Origin: Elusimicrobia bacterium HGW-Elusimicrobia-1
GTDB taxonomy: Bacteria; Elusimicrobiota; Endomicrobiia; PHAN01
Reading direction: 5' to 3'
DNA: 64,000 bases
NCBI GenBank assembly: GCA_002841695.1
Contig: PHAN01000003.1
Location: 62,001 to 126,000 of the forward strand
The translations under genes and the position numbers were made by a program. The notes under the pieces were generated by a model, which saw nothing but the letters and a program-made list of their open reading frames with translations, was not told the origin of the DNA and did not search any database. This document shows, piece by piece, positions 24,291 through 32,575 of the stretch. Numbering within the stretch: the first letter of the stretch is position 1; the number at the start of each line of letters is the position of its first letter.

Positions 24291-24306
24291 ACGACAGGAG
24301 GGTCTT

Positions 24307-24849
24307 ATGAAAGGTATTGTGAAGTTGTCGATGGTTTTGGCTCTTGCGGGTGTGATGGCAGGTTGTTCGAGCGCGCCGAAAAAACCGGATTGGATAACAA
24401 AAGGTCCGGCGGCTTTCAAAAGCGACAAAAAATCTCTCTACGGCGTGGGACTGGCGGAAAATATCAAATCGGAAGCGTTAAGACGCACCACCGCCGACAA
24501 CCGCGCCGTTGCCGAGATATCCAAGCAGCTCTCGGTGATGTCCACATCGCTTATGCGCGATTATATGGCTTCGGCCGACGCCACCGAGCAGGATAAATCT
24601 TCCGGCGAGCAGTACGTCGAAAATACCGTTAAGACCTTCGCGTCCAACACCATCACTGGCGCAAAGATCATAGACCGCTGGGACGACGGCAAGAAAACAT
24701 ACTCGCTGGCTTCCCTGAATGTCGACGACCTTAAAGATCTTACCGATAAAATCCGGCAGTTGAGCGCGCAGGCGCGGGAGTACATAAAGGCCAACGCCGA
24801 GAAGGCCTTCGATAAATTGGAAGTCGAACAGAATAAACAGGGAAGATAG
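24307..24849 (+). CDS. LPP20 family lipoprotein
   Basis: 180 residues. A lipoprotein signal peptide ends in the lipobox VMAGC (Cys20), followed by SSAPKKPDWI. The body has the LPP20-like pattern (LYGVGLAENIKSEALRRTTA, then DNRAVAEISKQL and IIDRWDDGKKTYSLASLN), as in small outer-membrane lipoproteins of unknown role. The C-terminal third is rich in charged helix. AGGAGG (24296-24301) supports the start. It converges with the PBP1A gene across a palindromic terminator. Confidence 0.85.
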   Translation: MKGIVKLSMVLALAGVMAGCSSAPKKPDWITKGPAAFKSDKKSLYGVGLAENIKSEALRRTTADNRAVAEISKQLSVMSTSLMRDYMASADATEQDKSSGEQYVENTVKTFASNTITGAKIIDRWDDGKKTYSLASLNVDDLKDLTDKIRQLSAQAREYIKANAEKAFDKLEVEQNKQGR

Positions 24850-24875
24850 TCCGCAAAAAACGCAAGCCGAAAGTT

Positions 24876-24925
24876 AAAATCCCCCTCACTCCCCCTTTAA
24901 TAAAGGGGGACACAGGGGGATTTTT
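24876..24925. terminator. Bidirectional palindromic terminator (CCCCCTT repeat)
   Basis: AAAATCCCCCT and AGGGGGATTTT form the outer arms and CCCCCTTTAATAAAGGGGG the inner hairpin. A T-run follows on the + strand and an A-run precedes it, so it can terminate both convergent genes. It belongs to the same CCCCCTTT repeat family as 18452-18611. Confidence 0.82.
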
Positions 24926-24956
24926 ATTTTTAATCGTTGCGTACCATTCGCCGGCA

Positions 24957-27086
24957 CTAAAAACCTTCGGCGTCGTCCTTTATGTCGGAGATCAACGCGG
25001 GCAAAAGCGCGGGGTCTTCCGGAGCGGTTTGCGTGGGCTCCGTTCCGGCGATAAACGCTTCGGTGAACACCTGGCGGGTTTCCGGCAGCGCCAAAAATCC
25101 CGTCGCCCGGTCTATGCCGGCCAGCACTACGCCCTTAGGCGCGGCGAAATCCGTCAGTCCCGCTTTTTCTTGGCCGACGCCTCTGAAAAAATCGCGCCAT
25201 ACAGGCGCCGAGACGCGTCCGCCGGTCATACCGTCGCCCAAAGAAGTTTTGTCGTCGAAACCTACCCACACTCCGCAGGCCACTTCGGGGGTATAACCTA
25301 TGAACCACGCGTCGGTGTTGTCGTTAGTTGTGCCGGTTTTGCCTGCCGCGGCCACGTTTCCGAGCCGAGCCGCTCTGCCTGTGCCTCTTTCAACCACGCC
25401 TTTCAGAAGGTGAGTCATTATAAAACACGTGGCCGCCGACATCACTTCCTCTTCGTGGGGCCTGCCCTCGTATATCAGCCGCCCGTCCTTATCCTCGACT
25501 TTTGTAACGGCGTACGGACGGGTTTTTATTCCGTAATTGGCCAGTGTGGAGAATGCCCGCACCATTTCGTAGAGAGTGACGTCGCTTGAACCCAGCGCCA
25601 GAGACAAAGTGTTTGTAAGAGGCGAAGTGATGCCCATTCTTCTGGCGTAATCAATGGCCCTCGGCGGCGAGACGGTTTCAAGTATTCTTATGGACACGGA
25701 GTTCATGGACTGCTCCAGTCCTTGTCTTAAAGATACCGGTCCGTGATATTTTCGTTTATAATTCTGCGGAACCCATACTTTCATCGGGTCTTCGAGTAAT
25801 TGCGGGTCGAGGGTTTCAAGAAAATCCGTCGAGCGCGCGGCAAGCCGCCAGTCGCGCCCGTCGTTGAGATAAACAAGCGGAGCGTCGTCGAGAACGCTCG
25901 TGGCCTTGAAGCCGTTTTCCAGCGCCGAGGCATATATAACGGGTTTGAAACTCGATCCGGGCTGTCTCATCGCCTGTGTAGCGCGGTTGAATTGAGACAC
26001 CCTGAAATTTCTGCCGCCTATCATCGCCAATATCCCGCCTGTTTTCACGTCCACGGCCAGCAGCGCGCCTTGCAGGGTAGCCGATGATTTGTTTTGTTTG
26101 GCCAGATTGGCGACGAATTTAGTGTCCGCTTCGACCGCGCGTATATTTTTTTCAAAGGCATCCTCCGCCGATTTCTGGAAGTCGGCGTCAAGTGTCGTAT
26201 ATATGGAAAGCCCGCCGCGGTATATCAAGTCCTCGCCGAATAGCGGCTCCAGTTGCAGCCGCACATACTCCATAAAATAAGGGCTTACCGTCGACGCCGG
26301 AGGCGGTCTTTGCGATTGTACCGGAGCTTCGAGAGCTTCGGCGGCCTTCGCCGGGGCAATAAGGCCTATGCCGGCCATGCGCATTAGAACGATATTTCTC
26401 CTTATTTTGGTTCTTTCCGGGTCGTTGAAAGGCGAATAATAGTTCGGCGCTTTGATCAGGCCTGCCAGCAGCGCCGCCTCGTCAAGAGTGATTTCCGACG
26501 GAATCTTTGAAAAATAAATGCGGCTCGCCGCCTCTATCCCGTAAGCGCCCGCGCCGAAATATATTTGGTTGAGATAAAGTTCCAGTATTTCGTCTTTGGA
26601 CAGCGTTCTCTCAAGCTGAACAGACATCATTAATTCTTTGAGCTTTCTTGATAAAGTTCTCTCTCTCGACAAAAATATGGTTTTGGATAGTTGCTGTGTC
26701 AATGTCGAGCCGCCCTGTATGCCACGGCTCCTCTTATAGACGGTATTATTTACCGCCGCCCGGATTATTCCCCGCGGACTGAATCCGTAGTGGTGATAGA
26801 AATTAGTGTCTTCTATGGCCAGGACGGCTTTTTTTACGCTTTCGGGTATTTCGGCAAGGGTCGTCATCCGCCGCTTTTCCGTGAATAGTTCGTAAACCAG
26901 CGTTCCGTTGCGGTCATAAATTTTGGTGGCCAGCGCGGGGCTGTAGTTCTGCAGGTTCTCAACCGGCGGCAATTCCCGTATGAGAGCATTGAAGTATGCC
27001 GTCACGGACAATGGCGCAAGAACGGAGGCGATTATCAGCGCCGTCCTGTATTTTCTGACATAGAAAAAGAAGAGTTCCCTGTTCAT
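24957..27086 (-). CDS. Penicillin-binding protein 1A (bifunctional transglycosylase/transpeptidase)
   Basis: 709 residues, class A PBP. One N-terminal membrane helix (about 15-35), then a GT51 domain with IEDTNFYHHYGFSPRG, RGIQGGSTLTQQL and LELYLNQIYFG, then a transpeptidase domain with SSFK (catalytic Ser378-x-x-Lys381), QSMNSVS and KTGTT (Lys583). It polymerises and cross-links peptidoglycan at the inner membrane. It has its own minus-strand promoter and is divergent from the CDF gene. Confidence 0.95.
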   Translation of the reverse strand: MNRELFFFYVRKYRTALIIASVLAPLSVTAYFNALIRELPPVENLQNYSPALATKIYDRNGTLVYELFTEKRRMTTLAEIPESVKKAVLAIEDTNFYHHYGFSPRGIIRAAVNNTVYKRSRGIQGGSTLTQQLSKTIFLSRERTLSRKLKELMMSVQLERTLSKDEILELYLNQIYFGAGAYGIEAASRIYFSKIPSEITLDEAALLAGLIKAPNYYSPFNDPERTKIRRNIVLMRMAGIGLIAPAKAAEALEAPVQSQRPPPASTVSPYFMEYVRLQLEPLFGEDLIYRGGLSIYTTLDADFQKSAEDAFEKNIRAVEADTKFVANLAKQNKSSATLQGALLAVDVKTGGILAMIGGRNFRVSQFNRATQAMRQPGSSFKPVIYASALENGFKATSVLDDAPLVYLNDGRDWRLAARSTDFLETLDPQLLEDPMKVWVPQNYKRKYHGPVSLRQGLEQSMNSVSIRILETVSPPRAIDYARRMGITSPLTNTLSLALGSSDVTLYEMVRAFSTLANYGIKTRPYAVTKVEDKDGRLIYEGRPHEEEVMSAATCFIMTHLLKGVVERGTGRAARLGNVAAAGKTGTTNDNTDAWFIGYTPEVACGVWVGFDDKTSLGDGMTGGRVSAPVWRDFFRGVGQEKAGLTDFAAPKGVVLAGIDRATGFLALPETRQVFTEAFIAGTEPTQTAPEDPALLPALISDIKDDAEGF

Positions 27087-27094
27087 ATACCGGA

Positions 27095-27122
27095 ATTATA
27101 CCAATTTGTAAATCTCCGTCAA
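27095..27122 (-). promoter_or_regulatory. Promoter of PBP1A, close to the start codon
   Basis: Read on the minus strand: TTGACG (27122-27117), 16 bases, TATAAT (27100-27095), then only 8 bases to the ATG at 27086. The transcript would be leaderless or nearly so; no Shine-Dalgarno sequence is present. Confidence 0.7.
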
Positions 27123-27180
27123 AAAAATGTAAAATTTGAGACGAACAGGCGCTTTCGTCGCTTATGCGTATCCCAATATT

Positions 27181-28047
27181 ATGCAAGTCAAAAATAAACT
27201 TCTCATAATCATTTCTTTTAACCTTGTTCTGATGGCCGCGGAGGTTGTCGGGGGGCTTGTCTCCGGCTCTCTGGCGCTTCTTTCCGACGCCGGTCATATG
27301 CTGACGGACACAACCGCTCTTTTGATTTCTTATGTTGCGATTTTCATTGCGGTAAAGGGCGCCTCGGTTCGCAATACTTTCGGCTGGAAACGGGCCGAAG
27401 TCCTGGCCGCTCTTTTTAACGGGGCGCTTCTTGCGGCGCTCGCCGGAGCGATTTTATACGAATCCGCTTTAAGGTTTATGCGTCCCGTGGAGATAAAAAC
27501 CACGGTGATGCTTGCGGTGGCGATGGTCGGTCTCGCCGGAAACGCCGTCGGCATTTTGCTTCTTCGGCGCGAGCATTCGCATAACATAAACATAAAAGGG
27601 GCGTATCTGCATATTGTGGGGGATTTGCTTTCCTCCGTCGGAGTTATCGCGGGCGCGTTGATAATCCGCCTTACGGGACTTTATTTTATCGACTCCGTGC
27701 TCGGTCTCGTCATAGCGGCGGTAATAGTGCGCAACTCCGCCCGTCTGATAGGAGCGTCTTTAAATATTCTTCTTGAGGCCGCCCCGCCCGACATAAACGT
27801 GGCCGACATCGCCGCCGATATAAAAAACATAACCGGAGTAAGGGATTTTCACGATGTGCATGTCTGGAGCATATCCGGCGAGGCGCGGGCTATATCGGGG
27901 CACATTCTCGTCGACGACATAAAAACAAGCGAATCGCAGAAAATACTCTGCGAACTCCGCGCCATATTGCTTGACAAATACAGAATATCGCACACAACGC
28001 TTGAAGTCGAATGCGTATCGTGCGAAACGGGGAAATGCTATGTATAG
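27181..28047 (+). CDS. Cation diffusion facilitator (CDF) family metal efflux transporter
   Basis: 288 residues: six membrane helices and a cytoplasmic C-terminal domain. Helix II has LLSDAGHMLTDTTALLISY and helix V HIVGDLLSSVGVIAG, giving the HxxxD/DxxxD zinc site; a His-containing loop EHSHNINIKG lies between helices IV and V. The C-terminus ends in a cysteine-rich CVSCETGKC. Likely exports Zn2+ (or Co2+/Cd2+). ATG 27181 is used as start, giving MQVKNKLL. It overlaps the ZIP gene by 8 bases. Confidence 0.92.
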   Translation: MQVKNKLLIIISFNLVLMAAEVVGGLVSGSLALLSDAGHMLTDTTALLISYVAIFIAVKGASVRNTFGWKRAEVLAALFNGALLAALAGAILYESALRFMRPVEIKTTVMLAVAMVGLAGNAVGILLLRREHSHNINIKGAYLHIVGDLLSSVGVIAGALIIRLTGLYFIDSVLGLVIAAVIVRNSARLIGASLNILLEAAPPDINVADIAADIKNITGVRDFHDVHVWSISGEARAISGHILVDDIKTSESQKILCELRAILLDKYRISHTTLEVECVSCETGKCYV

Positions 28048-28765
28048 CGTGGCTCTTTACTCTTTGGCCGCCGGGGGTATAACTCTTGTCGGAACGCTTC
28101 TTGTCCTGCGCTACGAGGGTTTCGTAAAAAAATACGCCAAATACCTTCTGAGCTTTGCCGCCGGCGTAATGCTGGCCACCTCTTTTATGCATCTGTTGCC
28201 CGAAGCCGCCGAAGCCGCCAATGCAGCGGTTTTTCCGTGGGCGCTGGCGGGTTTTGCCGCTTTCTATGTAATCGAGAACTTCGTAATGTTCCATCCCTGC
28301 GTCGACGAGCACTGCGAACTTCACCGTTTGGGTATAATTTCTTTCATAGGGCTTTTCGTGCATTCGCTGCTCGACGGAGTGGCCATAGCCGTGGGTTTTG
28401 CCGTAGGTAGCGGCGTAGGTTTTTTTACGGCCGTCTCGGTAATACTTCACGAACTCCCCGAAGGCATTTCAATAAGCGGCATCCTCTCGCACGCGGGCGA
28501 GTCCCGTAAAAAGATACTGGCGTTGTCGTCTCTGGTAGCGCTGGCAACGCCCGCGGGCGCCATAACTTTTCGTCTGCTGGCTCCGAACTTCGGAGAATAC
28601 GCCCTTGCCGTTCTGCTGTCTGTGACGGCCGGCTCGTTCATATACATCGCGGCCACGGATCTTATACCGGCGGCGCATAAGAAAAACAATCGGCTTATTA
28701 CGCTGGCATTTTTTGCCGGAGCGCTGCTGGTCGCCGTCGGCGGACTTATGCTCAACGGGCATTAA
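28040..28765 (+). CDS. ZIP family metal transporter
   Basis: 241 residues, about eight helices. The binuclear metal site is in HSLLDGVAIAVG (helix IV) and ILHELPEGISISG (helix V). A variable cytoplasmic loop holds FHPCVDEHCELH, a likely metal-binding patch. ZIP proteins bring Zn2+ or Fe2+ into the cytoplasm, so coupling to an overlapping CDF exporter gene suggests joint homeostasis or different target membranes/metals. The stop codon overlaps the first bases of the repeat element that follows. Confidence 0.9.
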   Translation: MYSVALYSLAAGGITLVGTLLVLRYEGFVKKYAKYLLSFAAGVMLATSFMHLLPEAAEAANAAVFPWALAGFAAFYVIENFVMFHPCVDEHCELHRLGIISFIGLFVHSLLDGVAIAVGFAVGSGVGFFTAVSVILHELPEGISISGILSHAGESRKKILALSSLVALATPAGAITFRLLAPNFGEYALAVLLSVTAGSFIYIAATDLIPAAHKKNNRLITLAFFAGALLVAVGGLMLNGH

Positions 28766-29036
28766 TTAGTTGCTCCTGAAATAAGTCATAAAACTGTCAC
28801 CCTGAACGAAGTGAAGGGTCTCGCTTATCGTCGGACAAAGAGATTCTTCGCGGAGTTTATCCCGAGTGAAAAACTGAGATTCTTCGCGGAGTTTATCCTG
28901 AGGCATTATGTGATTCTTCGCTACGCTCAGAATGACGCCGCCGAAGGGCTCAGAATGACACCGCCGAAGGACTCAGAATGACGCCGCCGAAGGACCCAGA
29001 ATGACAAAGTGTATAGTTTTTCAGGAGCAACTAATT
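28764..29036. mobile_element. MITE-like element with 18-base perfect terminal inverted repeats
   Basis: AATTAGTTGCTCCTGAAA (28764-28781) and its exact complement (29019-29036) bound a 273-base element. The interior carries GTCACCCTGAACGAAGTGAA, two copies of GAGATTCTTCGCGGAGTTTA and a 23-base tandem unit (CTCAGAATGACGCCGCCGAA plus GGG/GGA) repeated about 3.4 times at 28926-29005. No coding capacity. It separates zip from the phoH remnant. Confidence 0.87.
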
Positions 29037-29053
29037 GTGCGCGGTTCGACAGT

Positions 29054-29434
29054 ATGGTGACAAAAAGAATAATCCTGAATAATTTCGACGAGGCGATGGC
29101 TCTCTTCGGATCCAAGGACGAGCATCTCAGGAGCATAGAATCGGGGTGCGGAGTCCGGATATTTTCCCGACAGTCGCCGTCGAGCGGGGATTTCGTCATT
29201 TCCGTCCGCGGAGCTCCGGCAAAAGTCGAAGCGGCCGTGCGCGCCATAGAAGACGCCGGACGTCGCGGCCGATTTGAAGCCCGCACGCCGTCGGCTTCGG
29301 CGGCGGGCGATGCCGTTATACTGGCGCACAACGGCAAGGCCATAAAACCTCGCAGTCCCGCGCAACTGGATTATGTCGACGCCATAGACGCTTACGAAAA
29401 GTGGCGCGGGCCGGGTTCCGGCAGCAAAGATTGA
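29054..29434 (+). CDS. PhoH-like protein reduced to its N-terminal domain
   Basis: 126 residues. The N-terminal KH-like half of PhoH is recognisable (NNFDEAMALFGSKDEHLRSI, CGVRIFSRQ, then NGKAIKPRSPAQLDYVDAID at about 93-112, matching the GRPIRPRTxGQxxYVxAI linker). Full PhoH proteins continue with a P-loop ATPase (GPAGTGKT); here the sequence ends GPGSGSKD-stop at exactly that point and the HD gene begins 22 bases later. About 200 residues are missing with no remnant in other frames. Position (phoH-HD-ybeY) is conserved, so it is a truncated orthologue; whether it retains an RNA-binding role is unknown. Confidence 0.8.
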   Translation: MVTKRIILNNFDEAMALFGSKDEHLRSIESGCGVRIFSRQSPSSGDFVISVRGAPAKVEAAVRAIEDAGRRGRFEARTPSASAAGDAVILAHNGKAIKPRSPAQLDYVDAIDAYEKWRGPGSGSKD

Positions 29435-29456
29435 CCGCGCCGGACATCGGGACATT

Positions 29457-30974
29457 ATGAAAATTTTCGCAAAACTGCTTATCGGCGTGTTCAGACACGT
29501 GAAAACATTCGTGGATTCCGAGATGGAACGTCTTGAAGCCGCGGCGTCCGGGCGCTCCGCCCGCTCGTCGGGGAGAATATGGCTCCGCGATGTCAGGATA
29601 CCGCCCCTGCTTTTGGACGCCGCGGTGGCCGGCCTGCTGGTATTACAGAGTCGTTTTTACGCCGCCGATTTCTTTCATTTCATTTCTCTGGTGGTTTACT
29701 CCGTGGGGATGTACGGAGTTTTTGTTTATGCCGTAAGCTTGGCCGACCCGGAAATACGCTCGGAGACATCGTCGTACACGCTTTTGATTTTTCTTTTGCT
29801 TGTAAATCTATACACATTGTTTATAGCCGAGATATACGGCGCCGCCTACATTTTTTCTACGACGGCCGTGGTGTTTACGGCGGCAATGCTTTTTCCCAAA
29901 AAAGTCGTATCGGTCTTTGCCGTATTTTCACTTCTGGTTTGCCGCTCTTTTCTGCCGATGAGACACTGGTATTTTCTCCCGGGTTACGTCCTGTCGTCGT
30001 TCGCGGCGATTATTCTGGCGTCACCCGTAACATCGAGAAAGGCCGTGATCAGCGCCGGTTTCAAACTTTCTCTGGTCAACACGCTGATATTCGCTTTCGG
30101 CAAGGAACTTTTCGGTATCAAGGGCGATGTCGGAGTTGATATTTACTACGCGCTCGGATCGGGACTTGCCGCCGCGGCGGCCGGGCTCATCGCGCTTCCG
30201 TACCTCGAGGCGATTTTCGGAAGAATGAGCTCTATAACTTTGGTCGAGATGTCGGACACAAACAAGCCCCTGATAAAACGTATGATGGTCGACGCTCCGG
30301 GCACTTACCATCATTCGCTTATAACGGCTTCGCTTGCGGAAGCGGCTTGCGACGCCATAGGAGCTTCCGGTCCGCTGGCCCGCGTGGGCGCCTATTATCA
30401 CGACATCGGTAAACTGTTTAAGCCGGAATATTTCATCGAAAATCAGATATACACCGGCAATCCGCACGACACCGTTTCTCCGACGATGTCGAGTATGGTG
30501 CTTATGGCGCACGTAAAGGAAGGACTGGAACTTGCCAGACAGCACAAATTGAATCCAAAAATCGTCGAGTTTATAGGAGAGCACCACGGAGAATCGCTGA
30601 TTTTGCAGTTTTATCACAAGGCCGTCACCAAGGACGTGAACGTGGAGGAAAAAGATTTTCGATACGACGGTGTCCGTCCCAGGAGCCGTGAGACGGCCGT
30701 AGTCATGCTGGCCGACTCGGTTGAAGCCGCGAGCCGGTCTCTTACGGCGCTCAAACCGTCGGCGATAGCCGACACGGTAAAAAAAGTCGTAAATAACAAA
30801 TTCGTCGACGGCCAGCTCAACGACGCGCCGCTTACACTGAAGGATCTTGAGATTATCACCGAAGTTATGACGCGCACCCTCTGCGGAATCCTGCACGTGC
30901 GATATCAAAAGCCCGACGACGAGCCGCCCCTGTCCGCTGTTGACGCCGCGCCCGCCGCTCCTCCGGCAGAATGA
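29457..30974 (+). CDS. 7TM-HD family phosphodiesterase (PgpH/YqfF-like), short form
   Basis: 505 residues. About seven membrane helices (45-270) precede a cytoplasmic HD domain with HHSLITASLAEAA (His about 285), YYHDIGK (HD, about 315-316) and GEHHGES. PgpH-type enzymes hydrolyse cyclic di-AMP. Unlike typical ~700-residue PgpH, the large extracytoplasmic 7TMR-HDED sensor domain is absent: only about 40 residues precede the membrane domain. Overlap with ybeY by ATGA and position after phoH agree with the conserved cluster. Confidence 0.85.
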   Translation: MKIFAKLLIGVFRHVKTFVDSEMERLEAAASGRSARSSGRIWLRDVRIPPLLLDAAVAGLLVLQSRFYAADFFHFISLVVYSVGMYGVFVYAVSLADPEIRSETSSYTLLIFLLLVNLYTLFIAEIYGAAYIFSTTAVVFTAAMLFPKKVVSVFAVFSLLVCRSFLPMRHWYFLPGYVLSSFAAIILASPVTSRKAVISAGFKLSLVNTLIFAFGKELFGIKGDVGVDIYYALGSGLAAAAAGLIALPYLEAIFGRMSSITLVEMSDTNKPLIKRMMVDAPGTYHHSLITASLAEAACDAIGASGPLARVGAYYHDIGKLFKPEYFIENQIYTGNPHDTVSPTMSSMVLMAHVKEGLELARQHKLNPKIVEFIGEHHGESLILQFYHKAVTKDVNVEEKDFRYDGVRPRSRETAVVMLADSVEAASRSLTALKPSAIADTVKKVVNNKFVDGQLNDAPLTLKDLEIITEVMTRTLCGILHVRYQKPDDEPPLSAVDAAPAAPPAE

Positions 30975-31465
30975 AAGAAATATTAGTTGTCGACGAATCC
31001 GCCCATCCCCCCGACGGCAAACCGCGCCTCGCGCGCCGGTTCCCCGCGATTCTGCGATTGTTGCTGCTGCGGGCCGCGCGCAAGTTTTTCGCGTCGAGAC
31101 CTTGCTCGGTAAGTTTTATCCTCATCGACGACATCCGGACGAGGCGGCTGAATCGCAAATATCTTTCCCGCGCCGGAACGACCGACGTCATAGCTTTTTA
31201 CTACGACGATAACCCCGCCTCCCGCAATATCGAAGGCGATGTATTCATAAATATCCGGCAGGCGGCCGCACAGTGTCCCGACGAAGATGATTTTGATAAA
31301 GCCGTCGAAAAAGAAATATTTCTTTTGGCCGTCCACGGTTTGCTGCATCTGGCCGGTTACGACGACCACGGCGCGGCCCGCAAAGCGCGCATGTGGCGTA
31401 TGCAGAACCGGATAGTCCGCGGGATATTCCCGAAAGTGTCTCGTATTCAAGTTGCCGACAAATGA
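30971..31465 (+). CDS. ybeY: Endoribonuclease YbeY (rRNA maturation factor)
   Basis: 164 residues. The zinc motif reads HGLLHLAGYDDHG; relative to the common HGxLHLxGYDH there is one extra residue before the third ligand. Upstream features RRLNRKYLSRAGTTDVIAFYY (split: RRLNRKY, GTTDVIAF) and GDVFINI are normal. It takes part in 16S rRNA 3' maturation and ribosome quality control. The N-terminus is about 25 residues longer than many homologues. Confidence 0.92.
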   Translation: MKEILVVDESAHPPDGKPRLARRFPAILRLLLLRAARKFFASRPCSVSFILIDDIRTRRLNRKYLSRAGTTDVIAFYYDDNPASRNIEGDVFINIRQAAAQCPDEDDFDKAVEKEIFLLAVHGLLHLAGYDDHGAARKARMWRMQNRIVRGIFPKVSRIQVADK

Positions 31466-32571
31466 TACCGGCTATAGTCGCGTCCATCGTAATTCTTTTT
31501 GCCCTCTCGGCTTTCTGGTCCGGAACCGAGACGGCTTTGACGTCTCTTTCCGTAACCAGGGTAAAAAAACTTATCGCCCTTAATCCCCGCCGCGCCGTAG
31601 TTCTGAAATATTGGCTTGAAAAACCCTACTACATACTCACCATAATTCTGGTCGGCAATACTTTCACCAACATGCTTCTGAGTTCTTTGACCGCGGTATT
31701 CGCGGTGAGCGCGCTGTCGTGGGCGCTGCCGCGCGAGGCCATAGAAATCGTGGCGTGGCTCGGGATAACTTTTCTTCTTCTTGTTCTGGGCGAGATTACC
31801 CCCAAAATTTACTGCCGTCGTCAGCCGGAGCGCATATCCGTAATGGCGCTGCCGATTTACGAGCGACTGGTGAAATTACTGGGCCCCGTGATGAGACCGC
31901 TTGAGTTCGCGTTCAGGAAATTTTTTCCTCCCGACATCATATCGCCTTTCGGCCGACTCGCGCATTTCAGTTCCGATGAGATGAGCCAACTCTTCTCGGA
32001 ATCGAATCTTGACGCGATGTTCGGCGACGGCACTTCGTCGGCCGTCGACAGGGTGCTTAAAATCGGCAATATCGACGTTTCCCGCGTAATGACTCCCGTG
32101 GATAAAATAGAGGGCGTGTGCCTCGATTGCCGCGACGAAACCGGGCTGCTCGATAAGTTCATCGAGACAAGCCGCAGCCGCATACCCATAGTCAAGCGTT
32201 CGCCCTACCGCATATCCGGTTACGTCCACATAAAAGATATCTTAAAGCGCCTGTCCGTTGGCGGAGAGACAATAAGCGAGGACATAGTGCGGATGCCTTA
32301 CATCATACCCAAGGATAAAAAAGTCGGCCGTCTTTTAAGAGAGTTTCAATCGGGGAACACTCACGTGGCCTTTGTGTCGGATACTGAAGGAGCAATACTG
32401 GGGATGGTAACGCTGGAAGACATTCTGGAAGAAATAGTCGGAGAGATACTCGACGAGTACGACGCCGCCAGAGATTCTGCCGCCGTCGCGGCAAGCGTTG
32501 ACGCTTCACCGGAAACAGCCGGTGTCGAGGCAGCCGACGGACAGTCCGCCGAACTGCCGCGGGAAAACTGA
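31462..32571 (+). CDS. CNNM/CorC-type transporter, no CorC_HlyC domain (DUF21 + CBS pair)
   Basis: 369 residues: a DUF21 membrane domain (about 5-180; SAFWSGTETALTSLS, LGEITPKIYCRRQPE) followed by a CBS pair (about 205-330; VMTPVDKIEG, VTLEDILEEIVGEI). The C-terminal FAD-like CorC_HlyC domain of the neighbour is replaced by a 35-residue alanine-rich tail. Such proteins take part in Mg2+/Na+ exchange or Mg2+ homeostasis. Start overlaps ybeY by ATGA. It is paralogous to the next gene. Confidence 0.9.
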   Translation: MIPAIVASIVILFALSAFWSGTETALTSLSVTRVKKLIALNPRRAVVLKYWLEKPYYILTIILVGNTFTNMLLSSLTAVFAVSALSWALPREAIEIVAWLGITFLLLVLGEITPKIYCRRQPERISVMALPIYERLVKLLGPVMRPLEFAFRKFFPPDIISPFGRLAHFSSDEMSQLFSESNLDAMFGDGTSSAVDRVLKIGNIDVSRVMTPVDKIEGVCLDCRDETGLLDKFIETSRSRIPIVKRSPYRISGYVHIKDILKRLSVGGETISEDIVRMPYIIPKDKKVGRLLREFQSGNTHVAFVSDTEGAILGMVTLEDILEEIVGEILDEYDAARDSAAVAASVDASPETAGVEAADGQSAELPREN

Positions 32572-32575
32572 AAAA

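Noticed and set aside
29009-29053. Earlier start codon for the PhoH-like protein
   Set aside because: The upstream codons fall inside the terminal repeat of the mobile element; ATG 29054 begins the conserved region.
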